Shown here: in pieces, positions 25,643 to 33,774 of the stretch
Numbering within the stretch: the first letter of the stretch is position 1
How the letters are laid out: the number at the start of each line of letters is the position of its first letter
NCBI RefSeq assembly: GCF_900110815.1
Contig: NZ_FOIT01000002.1
Coordinates: 103,825 to 167,824 of the forward strand
Length of the DNA: 64,000 nucleotides
Reading direction: 5' to 3'
Source: Aliicoccus persicus
Lineage (GTDB): Bacteria > Bacillota > Bacilli > Staphylococcales > Salinicoccaceae
Translations under genes and position numbers: made by a program
The notes under the pieces: model-generated
Seen by the model: only the letters and a program-made list of their open reading frames with translations
The model's database searches: none
What the model was told of the DNA's origin: nothing

Positions 25643-26062
25643 ATGGAAACTTTTTTGTTGCTCATCTTAATCGGATTTATCGCAGGTGTGGTATTAGCCG
25701 GAGTTATGAAACTCGTTCGGTTTACGACTGGCAATAAAGCAGAAATACTTCTCTACAACATGGACTACATACCATTCTTAAAACAATGGGCCCACCTTCC
25801 CATTACGGGTCTCATTTTTCATTATGTGACATGCATTTCTAGTGCTGTTATTTTATATTATTTATTGATTCCGTTTAATTTAGAATTAGCCATATGGCCA
25901 TATATTTATGTGTTTTCACTCGGCGGCGGTATTCTTTACTTCTTAAGTGCACTCACACGCACACCACCGAGCCATAACGATTGGATCTCTTGGTTTAACT
26001 GGACTGCGAGTCATTCAATATTCGGTTTTACTGTTGGCGTACTCCTTTTTTGGTTGATTTAA
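25643..26062 (+). CDS. Small integral membrane protein, YagU-like
   Basis: A 139-aa membrane protein with about four helices (LLLILIGFIAGVVLAGVMK, ISSAVILYYLLIPF, YIYVFSLGGGILYFLS, SIFGFTVGVLLFWLI). The overall pattern resembles YagU/DUF1440 proteins, an unproven likeness. ATG 25643 is chosen because GGAGG lies 10 bases upstream; the frame could begin at 25613 but has no ribosome site there. It precedes the HD-domain gene by about 50 bp and may be co-transcribed. Function is unknown. Confidence 0.65.
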   Translation: METFLLLILIGFIAGVVLAGVMKLVRFTTGNKAEILLYNMDYIPFLKQWAHLPITGLIFHYVTCISSAVILYYLLIPFNLELAIWPYIYVFSLGGGILYFLSALTRTPPSHNDWISWFNWTASHSIFGFTVGVLLFWLI

Positions 26063-26112
26063 AATGGTATACAATAAGTTTGAGAACATGAACCTGAAGG
26101 AGTAATACTGTT

Positions 26113-26760
26113 ATGAATGAAGTACATGTACTAAATAATATTGAAGACTGGGTGAAGGATAAACTTCACGACGAAAAAAGTGGACACGACTGGTACCATA
26201 TCTACCGGGTGACATCGCTTGCAAAAGAGATTTTAAAAGAGGAAAAAGCGAATGAATTTATAGTAATTGCAGCTGCCCTATTGCATGATGTCCCAGACGA
26301 TAAAGTAACGGATGATGTCGAAGGTGCGCTACAAGAAATTAGAGATATGCTTGAAAGTAACGGCGTTACAACCGTTGATATAGAAGCAATTGTTGAGATT
26401 ATAACGACGATATCATTCAAGGGTGGAACAGGCAAACCGCTGACAAACATCGAAGCACAAATCGTGCAGGATGCGGATCGTTTAGATGCACTTGGTGCAA
26501 TTGGAATTGCTCGCACATTCCAATACGGCGGCGCGAAATCTCAAGCGATGTATGACCCAAAAATCCCGGTACGAGATCAGATGAGTTTTGAAGAATATCG
26601 TGGTGGTCAGTCAACTTCAATCAATCATTTTTATGAAAAGCTTCTATTATTGAAAGATAAGATGAATACAAAAACTGCAGTCAAAATTGCTGACAAAAGA
26701 GAATCATATATGAAAGAATTCTTAAATCAGTTCTTCAGAGAATGGAATGGTGAGGCATAA
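26113..26760 (+). CDS. HD-domain metal-dependent phosphohydrolase (YedJ-like)
   Basis: A 215-aa phosphohydrolase of the HD superfamily. Metal ligands are His in HDWYHIYR (about 25-32), the HD pair of LLHDVPDD (58-59) and a later Asp in VQDADRLDALGAIG. Proteins of this type hydrolyse nucleotides or related phosphoesters; the substrate is not known. GAAGGAG lies before the ATG. Its first 20 residues (MNEVHVLNNIEDWV) are nearly the same as those of the deaminase at 1627, where they look out of place, so this gene type is the likely donor. Confidence 0.87.
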   Translation: MNEVHVLNNIEDWVKDKLHDEKSGHDWYHIYRVTSLAKEILKEEKANEFIVIAAALLHDVPDDKVTDDVEGALQEIRDMLESNGVTTVDIEAIVEIITTISFKGGTGKPLTNIEAQIVQDADRLDALGAIGIARTFQYGGAKSQAMYDPKIPVRDQMSFEEYRGGQSTSINHFYEKLLLLKDKMNTKTAVKIADKRESYMKEFLNQFFREWNGEA

Positions 26761-26816
26761 CAGGGTCAAACCGTGTATACTTAATAAACAATCGAAGTAT
26801 TAGAAGGAAGTCATAC

Positions 26817-27713
26817 ATGAACAATAAAAAAGATTTAAATTTAATTAAAGATGAGTGGACAGTCGAAGAGCCGAATGAAGTACTGAAGTTTCTCTTTGAA
26901 AAAATGTCTGACCGTAGTAAAAAATCAGTAAAAGCAATGCTCTCTCGTGGCCAAGTGCTCGTTAACGGCCAATCGACGACGCAGTTTAATGATCCACTAA
27001 AACCTGGCGACCGCGTTGAGATTGAAAAAAGTACATCGAAGCACCATGCAGATATCAGAGGGATCGAAGTGCTGCATGAAGATGATGATATCATCGTTAT
27101 TTCAAAAGAAGCTGGACTTTTATCGATTGCGACAGATAGTGAAGACCGCTTCACAGCATACCGACTGTTATCGAATTATTTACAGACCATCAATCCGAAA
27201 ACACGTATCTTCATCGTCCATCGTTTGGACAAGGATACTTCAGGTGTGATGGTATTTGCTAAAAATCAAATGGTACAAAAGAAGTTGCAGGATAACTGGA
27301 GTGACAAAGCGAAAGAGCGTACTTATGTGGCTCTAGTTGAAGGATACGTAGGAAAATCTGGGACTGTGACATCTTATTTAAGTGAAGATCAATCATTTAA
27401 GGTCCATTCATCGAAAGATCCAAAAAAAGGTAAGAAAGCGATTACGCATTATGCACCACTGAACCACACGCGTGGATATACCCTACTTCGTGTAAATCTT
27501 GAAACAGGTCGTAAAAACCAAGTGCGTGTTCATATGAGTGACATCGGACATCCAGTGGTTGGCGACAAAAAATATGGTGCAAAGTCTCGCATCATAAAAC
27601 GACTCGGACTTCATGCACATGCCATTGCGTTAAAACACCCATCGACAGGAAAAGTAATGCGTTTTGAAGCAAAAGTGCCGGAGTCTCTAACACGAATGTT
27701 TGGTAAACGTTAA
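26817..27713 (+). CDS. RluA-family rRNA/tRNA pseudouridine synthase
   Basis: A 298-aa enzyme that isomerises specific uridines in RNA. It has an N-terminal S4-like RNA-binding domain (about 35-85, SVKAMLSRGQVLVNG) followed by the catalytic domain with HRLDKDTSGVMVFAKN, whose Asp is the nucleophile, and LETGRKNQVRVHM and VVGDKKYG at the C-terminal side. The target nucleotide cannot be named because RluA, RluC and RluD branches are not separated by these motifs. AGAAGGAA precedes the ATG. It ends before a hairpin terminator. Confidence 0.92.
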   Translation: MNNKKDLNLIKDEWTVEEPNEVLKFLFEKMSDRSKKSVKAMLSRGQVLVNGQSTTQFNDPLKPGDRVEIEKSTSKHHADIRGIEVLHEDDDIIVISKEAGLLSIATDSEDRFTAYRLLSNYLQTINPKTRIFIVHRLDKDTSGVMVFAKNQMVQKKLQDNWSDKAKERTYVALVEGYVGKSGTVTSYLSEDQSFKVHSSKDPKKGKKAITHYAPLNHTRGYTLLRVNLETGRKNQVRVHMSDIGHPVVGDKKYGAKSRIIKRLGLHAHAIALKHPSTGKVMRFEAKVPESLTRMFGKR

Positions 27714-27732
27714 AACAATATGAATGATGAGT

Positions 27733-27770
27733 AGCCGTCTAGACTTTTAATCGTCTGGACGGTTATTATT
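27733..27770. terminator. Intrinsic terminator after the pseudouridine synthase gene
   Basis: GCCGTCTAGAC pairs with GTCTGGACGGT around an 8-base loop, followed by a T-rich tail. Confidence 0.7.
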
Positions 27771-27814
27771 GTGGGTAATATGAAGATTTAATTGTTGAGT
27801 AAGGGGGCACTCTT

Positions 27815-28690
27815 GTGAAGAATATAGCACCATTATTGATATTATTAGCAGCAGTTCTATGGGGTACCACGGGCACAGCTCAAGCACTCGCACCGGATGA
27901 TGCACATCCAATTGCAATCGGTGCAGCCAGGCTAGCAATCGGTGGGTCTTTTTTAATGCTTATTTTACTCGTGAGTAGCTCATTATCATTAAAAAATTGG
28001 CCAATAAAAGCGACACTGCTTGCTACATTATCGATGGCCGTGTATCAACCGCTCTTCTTCACTGGCGTTATGGTCACAGGTGTTGCAGTCGGAACAGTTG
28101 TAACAATTGGTAGTGCCCCGATATTATCTGGACTATTAGAATGGATATTTCTAAAGACACGTCCAACACGCGTCTGGTGGTACTCAACGAGCTTATCGAT
28201 CATCGGGTGTATTCTTTTGTTTGCAAATAGTGAATCTGTGCAGGTGGACCCGATTGGGATCATGCTCGCACTCGGCGCAGGTCTTGTCTTTGCGACGTAT
28301 ACGCTCGTCAGCCGCAGCGTCGTACAAGTTCAACCATCATTATCAGCAACAGCCGTCATCTTCTCATTAAGCGGCCTGATGCTATCGCCGTTCTTATTCA
28401 TCTTTGATATGTCTTGGATTATAGAAATAAATGGACTTGGTGCCAGCTTACACTTAGGTATCGTGGCAACAGCACTTGCGTATTTCTTATTTGCACAGGG
28501 ACTTAGACACGTGAAGTCGTCTACCGCCGTTACACTGGCGTTAGCCGAACCGTTGACTGCTGCATTGCTCGGTGTATTTCTGCTTGGTGAGGCACTATCA
28601 CTTACGTCTTGGATTGGCATAGTCTTTATCATTTTAGGTATTGTCGTATTGGTCAGTGCGTCACGACGTAAAGTTAGTACAGTAGAATAA
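27815..28690 (+). CDS. EamA/DMT-family transporter
   Basis: A 291-aa membrane protein with ten predicted helices arranged as two EamA repeats (about 5-135 and 150-285). Motifs include LLAAVLWGTTGTAQAL at the N-terminus and AEPLTAALLGVFLLGEAL near the end, both typical of drug/metabolite exporters of the RhaT/YdcZ type. The GTG start has AAGGGGG 8 bases upstream. It is monocistronic. Substrate is unknown; relatives export amino acids, nucleobases or drugs. Confidence 0.88.
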   Translation: MKNIAPLLILLAAVLWGTTGTAQALAPDDAHPIAIGAARLAIGGSFLMLILLVSSSLSLKNWPIKATLLATLSMAVYQPLFFTGVMVTGVAVGTVVTIGSAPILSGLLEWIFLKTRPTRVWWYSTSLSIIGCILLFANSESVQVDPIGIMLALGAGLVFATYTLVSRSVVQVQPSLSATAVIFSLSGLMLSPFLFIFDMSWIIEINGLGASLHLGIVATALAYFLFAQGLRHVKSSTAVTLALAEPLTAALLGVFLLGEALSLTSWIGIVFIILGIVVLVSASRRKVSTVE

Positions 28691-28786
28691 TAGAAAACTT
28701 TTTAGAGCAATATCCACTCAAACAGTCATGGATTGTGATACATTCATAATTAAATCATTTAGCAATTGCATATAGGGGGTTACTCA

Positions 28787-29494
28787 ATGTCATTCGATGA
28801 ACATGTTTCAACGTTTAAATATGCTTTTCCTAAAACGATACCGATATTAGCAGGATTCGCCTTTCTCGGCATGTCCTACGGTATTTACATGAACTCCCTA
28901 GGATTCGGACCACTCTACGCAATCTCCATGAGTATGTTTATCTTCGCCGGCTCGATGGAATTCGTTGCAGGCAGTTTACTACTTGGGCCATTTGCCCCAC
29001 TCAGTGCTTTTTTACTGACACTGATGATAAACGCCCGTCACTTATTTTATGGCATTGCCATGCTCGACAAGTTCAAAGGTACCGGTAAGAAGAAAGCGTA
29101 CTTAATATACGGCATGTGTGATGAATCATTTGTTATCAACAGTTCTACCCAAGTTCCACAATACATAAATCAAGGGTGGTTCATGTTCTATGTGACACTT
29201 TTGAATCAGATTTATTGGGTGGGCGGCACGACGATTGGCAGTTTGTTCAGTTCTGCAGTCACATTCAATACCGACGGACTCGAGTTCGTCATGGTCGCCC
29301 TATTTGTCATAATCTTTTTAGAAAACTGGATGAAAGAACATAATCACATCAGTTCGATCATTGGAATCGTTGCATCTGTTCTATCTTTGTTGATATTTGG
29401 AACAGACAACTTCATCATTCCAGCGATGATCTTGATACTGGTGTCATTAACATCCATTAAATCGACAGTTGAAAAACGCGAGGTGATTAAATGA
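28787..29494 (+). CDS. azlC: AzlC-type branched-chain amino acid exporter, large subunit
   Basis: Large membrane subunit of the AzlCD exporter for branched-chain amino acids or analogues. It has AFPKTIPILAGFAFLGMSYGIYM at the N-terminus, the NARHLFYGIAMLDKF block and a C-terminal helix bundle, which are diagnostic for the family. ATG 28787 is used because GGGGGT lies 7 bases upstream; the in-frame TTG at 28766 lacks one. It is 235 aa and overlaps azlD by 1-4 bp, so the two are translationally coupled. Confidence 0.92.
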   Translation: MSFDEHVSTFKYAFPKTIPILAGFAFLGMSYGIYMNSLGFGPLYAISMSMFIFAGSMEFVAGSLLLGPFAPLSAFLLTLMINARHLFYGIAMLDKFKGTGKKKAYLIYGMCDESFVINSSTQVPQYINQGWFMFYVTLLNQIYWVGGTTIGSLFSSAVTFNTDGLEFVMVALFVIIFLENWMKEHNHISSIIGIVASVLSLLIFGTDNFIIPAMILILVSLTSIKSTVEKREVIK

Positions 29495-29823
29495 TGACGA
29501 TCACAGAACATATAATCATTATTGGCGTTGTTGTTTTAGGTACACTGTTAACACGGTTTTTACCATTTTTAATTTTCTCAGGTGATAAAGAGACACCGCA
29601 ATACATGAAATACCTTGGCTATGTACTGCCACCAGCAGTATTTGGATTACTCGTCGTCTATTCGTTGAGAAATGTGGATTTAACGAGCGTTTCAGGGTTC
29701 TTGCCAGAGTTGCTTGCAATTGGTCTGATTATCGTGTTGCATTACTGGAAACGAAATATGCTCCTCTCACTTGCTGGAGGTACAATATTTTATATGATAC
29801 TTGTGCAGATGGTGTTTGCTTAA
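29491..29823 (+). CDS. azlD: AzlD-type branched-chain amino acid exporter, small subunit
   Basis: A 110-aa membrane protein with about four helices. TLLTRFLPFLIF and the YLGYVLPPAVFGLLVVYSLR block are the AzlD hallmarks. Its ATGATG start overlaps the azlC stop, which fits a one-to-one complex. Immediately after the stop lies a short fragment of the ABC exporter ATPase. Confidence 0.92.
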   Translation: MMTITEHIIIIGVVVLGTLLTRFLPFLIFSGDKETPQYMKYLGYVLPPAVFGLLVVYSLRNVDLTSVSGFLPELLAIGLIIVLHYWKRNMLLSLAGGTIFYMILVQMVFA

Positions 29824-29831
29824 GATTATGA

Positions 29832-29933
29832 TTAAATGATTTGATTATGAAATTCCCGGGTACGGTGATTAATATAGAGCACCATATTACAGAAGAACTA
29901 AAATCAAATTATAATAAGTTCATCGTTTTATAA
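29832..29933 (+). pseudogene. Third, 33-codon fragment of the ABC exporter ATPase end
   Basis: In frame it reads LNDLIMKFPGTVINIEHHI then TEELKSNYNKFIVL and a stop, matching the last 33 residues of the exporter at 3561-5132 (residues 491-523) with several changes. No start or upstream homology is present. It is more diverged than the copy at 6633-7051. It lies 8 bp after azlD, about 25 kb from the intact gene. Confidence 0.85.
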
Positions 29934-29974
29934 CATCACATGAGATGTGCTCTTAAGATGGAGGCATTGATTCT

Positions 29975-30316
29975 ATGTTAAAGATTAAACGAGTGTACGA
30001 TGATGTTTCAAATCAAGATGGCAAACGTATTTTGATTGACCGTGTTTGGCCAAGAGGTATAAATAAAGAAGAATTAAAACACGATGAATGGTACAAAGAT
30101 ATCGCGCCATCAACAGAACTAAGGAAATGGTTTGACCACGATGAGGAAAAGTGGACAGATTTTAAAAAGAAGTACAAAAAAGAGCTGGAATCGCATCAGG
30201 ACACGCTCGAAGATATCCGTAAAGATGCGGATGGCCATAATGTAACGCTGTTGTACGCGGCTAAAGATGAAAAACATAATCATGCGATTGTGCTAAAAGA
30301 AGTGCTAGAGAACTAA
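29975..30316 (+). CDS. DUF488-family protein
   Basis: A 113-aa cytoplasmic protein with the DUF488 marks RVWPRGINKEELKHDEWYKDIAPS and LRKWFDHDEEKW, and VTLLYAAKDEKHNHAIVLKE at the end. The biochemical role of the family is not established. GGAGG precedes the ATG. Its stop overlaps the stop of the convergent formiminotransferase gene by a few bases, so no terminator fits between them. Confidence 0.88.
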   Translation: MLKIKRVYDDVSNQDGKRILIDRVWPRGINKEELKHDEWYKDIAPSTELRKWFDHDEEKWTDFKKKYKKELESHQDTLEDIRKDADGHNVTLLYAAKDEKHNHAIVLKEVLEN

Positions 30317-31209
30317 ATTAAATAGTTCTCTAGTATTTGTTTGTCAGAATTAAAATGATCAGCCTGTAAATAATGCGATGCTGTTTGAATCATCACATCG
30401 GCCGGTACAATACCGAATATTTCAGAATTGATGACTTCAATATCCCTGGACGCTGCCTCTTCTTTTACACGCTCAAACACGACATGCAACGGAAGTTCCT
30501 TATAGTTTTCGATTGTCGTCGAAATTTGTATACCTGCTTTAGAATCCAAATCCAGTGCAATGGCTTTTAATCCTTTCAAACCACTGTTTTTCTCTCGAAT
30601 TGCAGATGCAGTCGCTTTTGCAGCCGTTATATCGGTGGTATTTATGTTGATATTAAGTGATATTAAATCACGGAGCACACCTATTGCAGTCACACCAGCT
30701 GTTGGATGAACTGTATTTGGACCATAGTCCGGCTGCCATTCTGGTTGTTTTATCTTTTGTGGGAATCCTTCAAATTCTCCTTTAATGATTTTTGAAAGAT
30801 CTTTTCGTTCCTCATTTTTAGCAGCCTCACCATACAAATACACTGGTAACTTTAATGTCTCACCAATCACCTGCCCCAGTTGCTCGGCATATTCAACACA
30901 TTCTTCCATTGTAATATTTTTTACAGGTATAACCGCTATCACATCACCTGCACCTATCCATGGATGAGGCCCCTCTTGCTTTGTCATATCAATGTGACTG
31001 ATAGCATATTCAAGCATTTCAACAACTGTGTCTAATATCCCCGACTTTTCTCCGAGCAGATAAAACCCGCTTCGATTGTAGTCAGGTTCAGCAAGAGAAC
31101 CAATCAACTTGTAGCCCTGACCATTTTGTGCAATTTGCTTTAAACCATTATAGATTTCTTTATTTCTACCTTCAGAAAAATTCGCAATCACTTGGATTGT
31201 TTCAGTCAT
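30313..31209 (-). CDS. Glutamate formimidoyltransferase
   Basis: Transfers the formimino group between formiminoglutamate and tetrahydrofolate in histidine breakdown or purine-linked folate metabolism; cytosolic. The 298 aa cover the two formiminotransferase domains (QVIANFSEGRNKEIYNGL at the N-terminus, DYNRSGFYLLG, GPHPWIGAGDVIAVIPV, VTAIGVLRDLISLNINI) without the cyclodeaminase of the animal enzyme. ATG 31209 fits the AAAGGA ribosome site better than ATG 31218. No other hut genes are nearby, so it may serve another one-carbon route. Confidence 0.88.
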   Translation of the reverse strand: MTETIQVIANFSEGRNKEIYNGLKQIAQNGQGYKLIGSLAEPDYNRSGFYLLGEKSGILDTVVEMLEYAISHIDMTKQEGPHPWIGAGDVIAVIPVKNITMEECVEYAEQLGQVIGETLKLPVYLYGEAAKNEERKDLSKIIKGEFEGFPQKIKQPEWQPDYGPNTVHPTAGVTAIGVLRDLISLNININTTDITAAKATASAIREKNSGLKGLKAIALDLDSKAGIQISTTIENYKELPLHVVFERVKEEAASRDIEVINSEIFGIVPADVMIQTASHYLQADHFNSDKQILENYLI

Positions 31210-31319
31210 AATTATCATCCTTTTTGAAAGTATGTTACTTTTAAATTATCAAAAATCGATGTAAACAGCTATAGTATCAACTTTTAAATGCTTACAATGA
31301 TTAATTTTAGGAGAAATTT

Positions 31320-31775
31320 ATGATTGAACTACGAGAAATTACAGAAGAAGATTTTCATGACGTATTGTCACTTGAACTTAGTGAAGACCAGCAAAAGGCG
31401 AAGTTAGTCGCACCAAACGTTAGATCTCTAGCAGAGGCATGGTTGTATCGAGCAAATGAAGATGTCTTTCCATATGCGGTTTATAACAATGAAGAACTTG
31501 TTGGATTTATTTTGATTGATGTAGATGAAGAAGAACGTGCATATATGATTTGGCGCATGATGATCGATAAAAACCATCAAGGAAAATGTTATGGAAAAAA
31601 ACTTGTTGAGAAAGTGATTGAGATTGCGCGCCAACGGGAAGATATGGATGTACTACATTGCAACTACGTTGTTGGTAACGATGCAATGAAAAAGATTGTG
31701 GAAAGCTTCGGCTTTGTATCTAATGGGTTCGATGATGAACATAATGAGCAATTGATGAAGTTAGATGTAAAATGA
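31320..31775 (+). CDS. GNAT N-acetyltransferase, BltD/SpeG-like
   Basis: A 151-aa acetyltransferase. It begins IELREITEEDFHDVLSLELSEDQ, an opening common in spermine/spermidine acetyltransferases of the BltD type. The acetyl-CoA loop is QGKCYGKKLV, followed by VGNDAMKKIVESFGFVSNGF. A polyamine substrate is a family-based suggestion only. TAGGAG precedes the ATG. It lies 44 bp upstream of the DHFR gene and may share its transcript. Confidence 0.82.
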   Translation: MIELREITEEDFHDVLSLELSEDQQKAKLVAPNVRSLAEAWLYRANEDVFPYAVYNNEELVGFILIDVDEEERAYMIWRMMIDKNHQGKCYGKKLVEKVIEIARQREDMDVLHCNYVVGNDAMKKIVESFGFVSNGFDDEHNEQLMKLDVK

Positions 31776-31819
31776 GGCTTTTTATCGGTTAATACATTCA
31801 ATAAAAGGAGATGAGTCGT

Positions 31820-32311
31820 GTGATTGCATATGTTTGGGCAGAAGATGAAAATCGTTTGATCGGAGATGGTGATGCATTGCCGTGGCGTTTGCCTGCAGAT
31901 GTGAAATTTTTTAAGGAGATTACGATGCGTGGTGATATCGTAGCTGGAAGAAAAACGTACGATACGATACCACATCGACCATTGCCTAGACGACGCAACA
32001 TTGTATTAACATCAGATGAGAGTTATGAAGCACCAGGTGCAATTGTGGTCCACTCAAAAGAAGAGATTCTTGAAATTGCAAAGTATGGTAACGAAGATTT
32101 ATACATCATTGGCGGAAGCACATTATTTGAACTGTTCGAGTCAGAAGTCGATGAATTATATCGAACAGTAGTTCATGACACATTTGAAGGTGATGTCTAC
32201 TTCCCGGAAGATTTTGATTACGAACCATTCGAACGCGTTGAACACTGGGCAGGTCCAGTGGATGAGAAAAATAAGCACCCGCACACGTACGAGATTTGGA
32301 AGAGGAAATAA
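31820..32311 (+). CDS. Dihydrofolate reductase
   Basis: Reduces dihydrofolate to tetrahydrofolate with NADPH. It has the family's IGDGDALPWRLPAD near residues 15-28, AGRKTYDTI and IIGGSTLFELF. The Phe of the last motif corresponds to Phe98 of the S. aureus enzyme, where Tyr gives trimethoprim resistance, so the sensitive residue is kept here. GTG 31820 is preferred because AAAGGAG lies 9 bases upstream; ATG 31811 touches it. This gives 163 aa. No thymidylate synthase gene is adjacent, unlike the common thyA-dfrA pair. Confidence 0.92.
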   Translation: MIAYVWAEDENRLIGDGDALPWRLPADVKFFKEITMRGDIVAGRKTYDTIPHRPLPRRRNIVLTSDESYEAPGAIVVHSKEEILEIAKYGNEDLYIIGGSTLFELFESEVDELYRTVVHDTFEGDVYFPEDFDYEPFERVEHWAGPVDEKNKHPHTYEIWKRK

Positions 32312-32317
32312 GAGAGT

Positions 32318-32345
32318 AAAACGGCCTGGGTTTGGGCCGTTTTTT
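32318..32345 (+). terminator. Intrinsic terminator after the DHFR gene
   Basis: AAAACGGCC pairs with GGGCCGTTTT around a short loop, followed by a T run, 6 bases after the stop codon. Confidence 0.85.
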
Positions 32346-32352
32346 GTTTATT

Positions 32353-32844
32353 GTTGTGTTTCGTGTCAGTGAGTGGGTTTCATTGACGTGTAAATCTGTT
32401 TTCGTGCCAGTGAGCGGGTTTCATTGGCGTGTAAATCTGTTTGCGTGTCCGTGAGCTAGTTTCATTGGAACGCAAATCAATCTGCGTGTCCGTGAGCAAG
32501 CCTCATTGGAACGCAAATCAATCTGCGCGTCAGTGAGCGGGTTTCATTGGAACGCAAATCAATCTGCGTGTCTATGAGCGAGCTTCATTGGAACGCAAAT
32601 CAATCTGCGTGTCAGTGAACAATCCACATTGGAACGTAAATCAATTTGCGCGTCAGTGAGCGAGTCTCATTGAAACGCAAATCAATCTGCGCGTCAGTGA
32701 GCGAGTCTCATTGAAACGCAAATCAATCTGCGTGTCCGTGAGCAATCCACATTGGAACGCAAATCAATCTGCGTGTCCGTGAGCAATCCACATTGGAACG
32801 CAAATCAATCTGCGTGTCAGTGAGCACATCTCATTGAACCGTAA
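32353..32844. repeat. Twelve 41-bp tandem repeats, hairpin-forming (array B)
   Basis: The same 41-bp family as at 24190, phase kept exactly (unit starts 32353, 32394, 32435 ... 32804) but more diverged. Typical units read ATCAATCTGCGTGTCCGTGA and end CATTGGAACGCAA. Arm changes often remain pairable, for example TTGCGTG with ACGCAA where array A has GCGCG with GCACG. The first two units and the last are the most divergent, as expected at array edges. It lies in a 667-bp gap (32312-32978) between two plus-strand genes, downstream of the DHFR terminator. Confidence 0.9.
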
Positions 32845-32978
32845 ATCCATTTTCCCACCAAGAAACAAGTCTCTTTTATACAGTTGATAAACTTCCTACT
32901 AAACAGATTGCTCGCCAACTCCACTCTTCCTACATATAATAACTATTAATAAGAAAACTATTTAGGAGTCGTTCAATT

Positions 32979-33689
32979 ATGAAAATAGAATTCGTTCATG
33001 ATGTCATTTGTAGCTTCTGCTTTCCAATGTCACCTCGCATGAGAAAAATCGATGAGAAGTATAATAATGTTGAAATCACACATCGATCTTTTGCGCTCGC
33101 ATGGGACATATCTAACTTCAAGGCAATGTTTGGCTCTCATGAAGCTGTTAAGCCTGAAGTGTTAGGACACTGGGAACAAGCGAATCAAAACGATGATCTT
33201 TCTCGATTTAACATTGAAGGTATGCGTGAGCAAGAGTTTTTGTTCCCGACATCTAAACTACCACTCATTGCAGCAAAAGCAGCGGGTCGATTCGGTGGAG
33301 AGCATGCGTACTGGGAAGCTTTTGATGCTCTGCAACATGCACTATTTGTAGACAATAAAGATATCGCTGACCCAATCGTGATTGAAGCAGTTATCGGTAA
33401 CACATCATTAGATTTTGAACAATGGAAACAATTATTCGAAGATCCACAGACGGAACAAGATGTTCAGAGTGATTTAGACTTTGTACGAAGTAAAGGTATC
33501 AATAGTGTACCGGCTTTAATTGTTGAAGATAAGTACTTGATTAATGGTGCACAACCGCAAAAAGTGATTGAAAAAACTTTAGAAGACATTGCTGAGAAAG
33601 AAAACTTACAATTGAATACAGGATTCCAAATGATCGGTGGCCAAGGTGAAGCGTGTCGTATGGAAGATGGTCAATGGAAATGTGATTAA
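32979..33689 (+). CDS. DsbA-family (FrnE-like) thiol oxidoreductase
   Basis: A 236-aa thioredoxin-fold protein with an inserted helical domain. The active site is CSFC (about 11-14), and NSVPALIVEDKYLINGAQ contains the cis-Pro. Two further Cys near the end (EACRMEDGQWKC) may form a second redox pair as in FrnE-type proteins. There is no signal peptide, so it is cytoplasmic. AGGAG precedes the ATG. It is monocistronic with a terminator. Likely a role in thiol stress, by family. Confidence 0.88.
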   Translation: MKIEFVHDVICSFCFPMSPRMRKIDEKYNNVEITHRSFALAWDISNFKAMFGSHEAVKPEVLGHWEQANQNDDLSRFNIEGMREQEFLFPTSKLPLIAAKAAGRFGGEHAYWEAFDALQHALFVDNKDIADPIVIEAVIGNTSLDFEQWKQLFEDPQTEQDVQSDLDFVRSKGINSVPALIVEDKYLINGAQPQKVIEKTLEDIAEKENLQLNTGFQMIGGQGEACRMEDGQWKCD

Positions 33690-33713
33690 GCAACCAGCTC
33701 GGTTGCTTTTTTT
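33688..33713 (+). terminator. Intrinsic terminator after the DsbA-like gene
   Basis: AAGCAACC pairs with GGTTGCTT around a short loop with a T run; the stem overlaps the stop codon. Confidence 0.8.
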
Positions 33714-33774
33714 ATTTCTAAACTTGTTATTTTAGTTTAAAATTAATGACACTATGATAACAGGTGGGAATATT

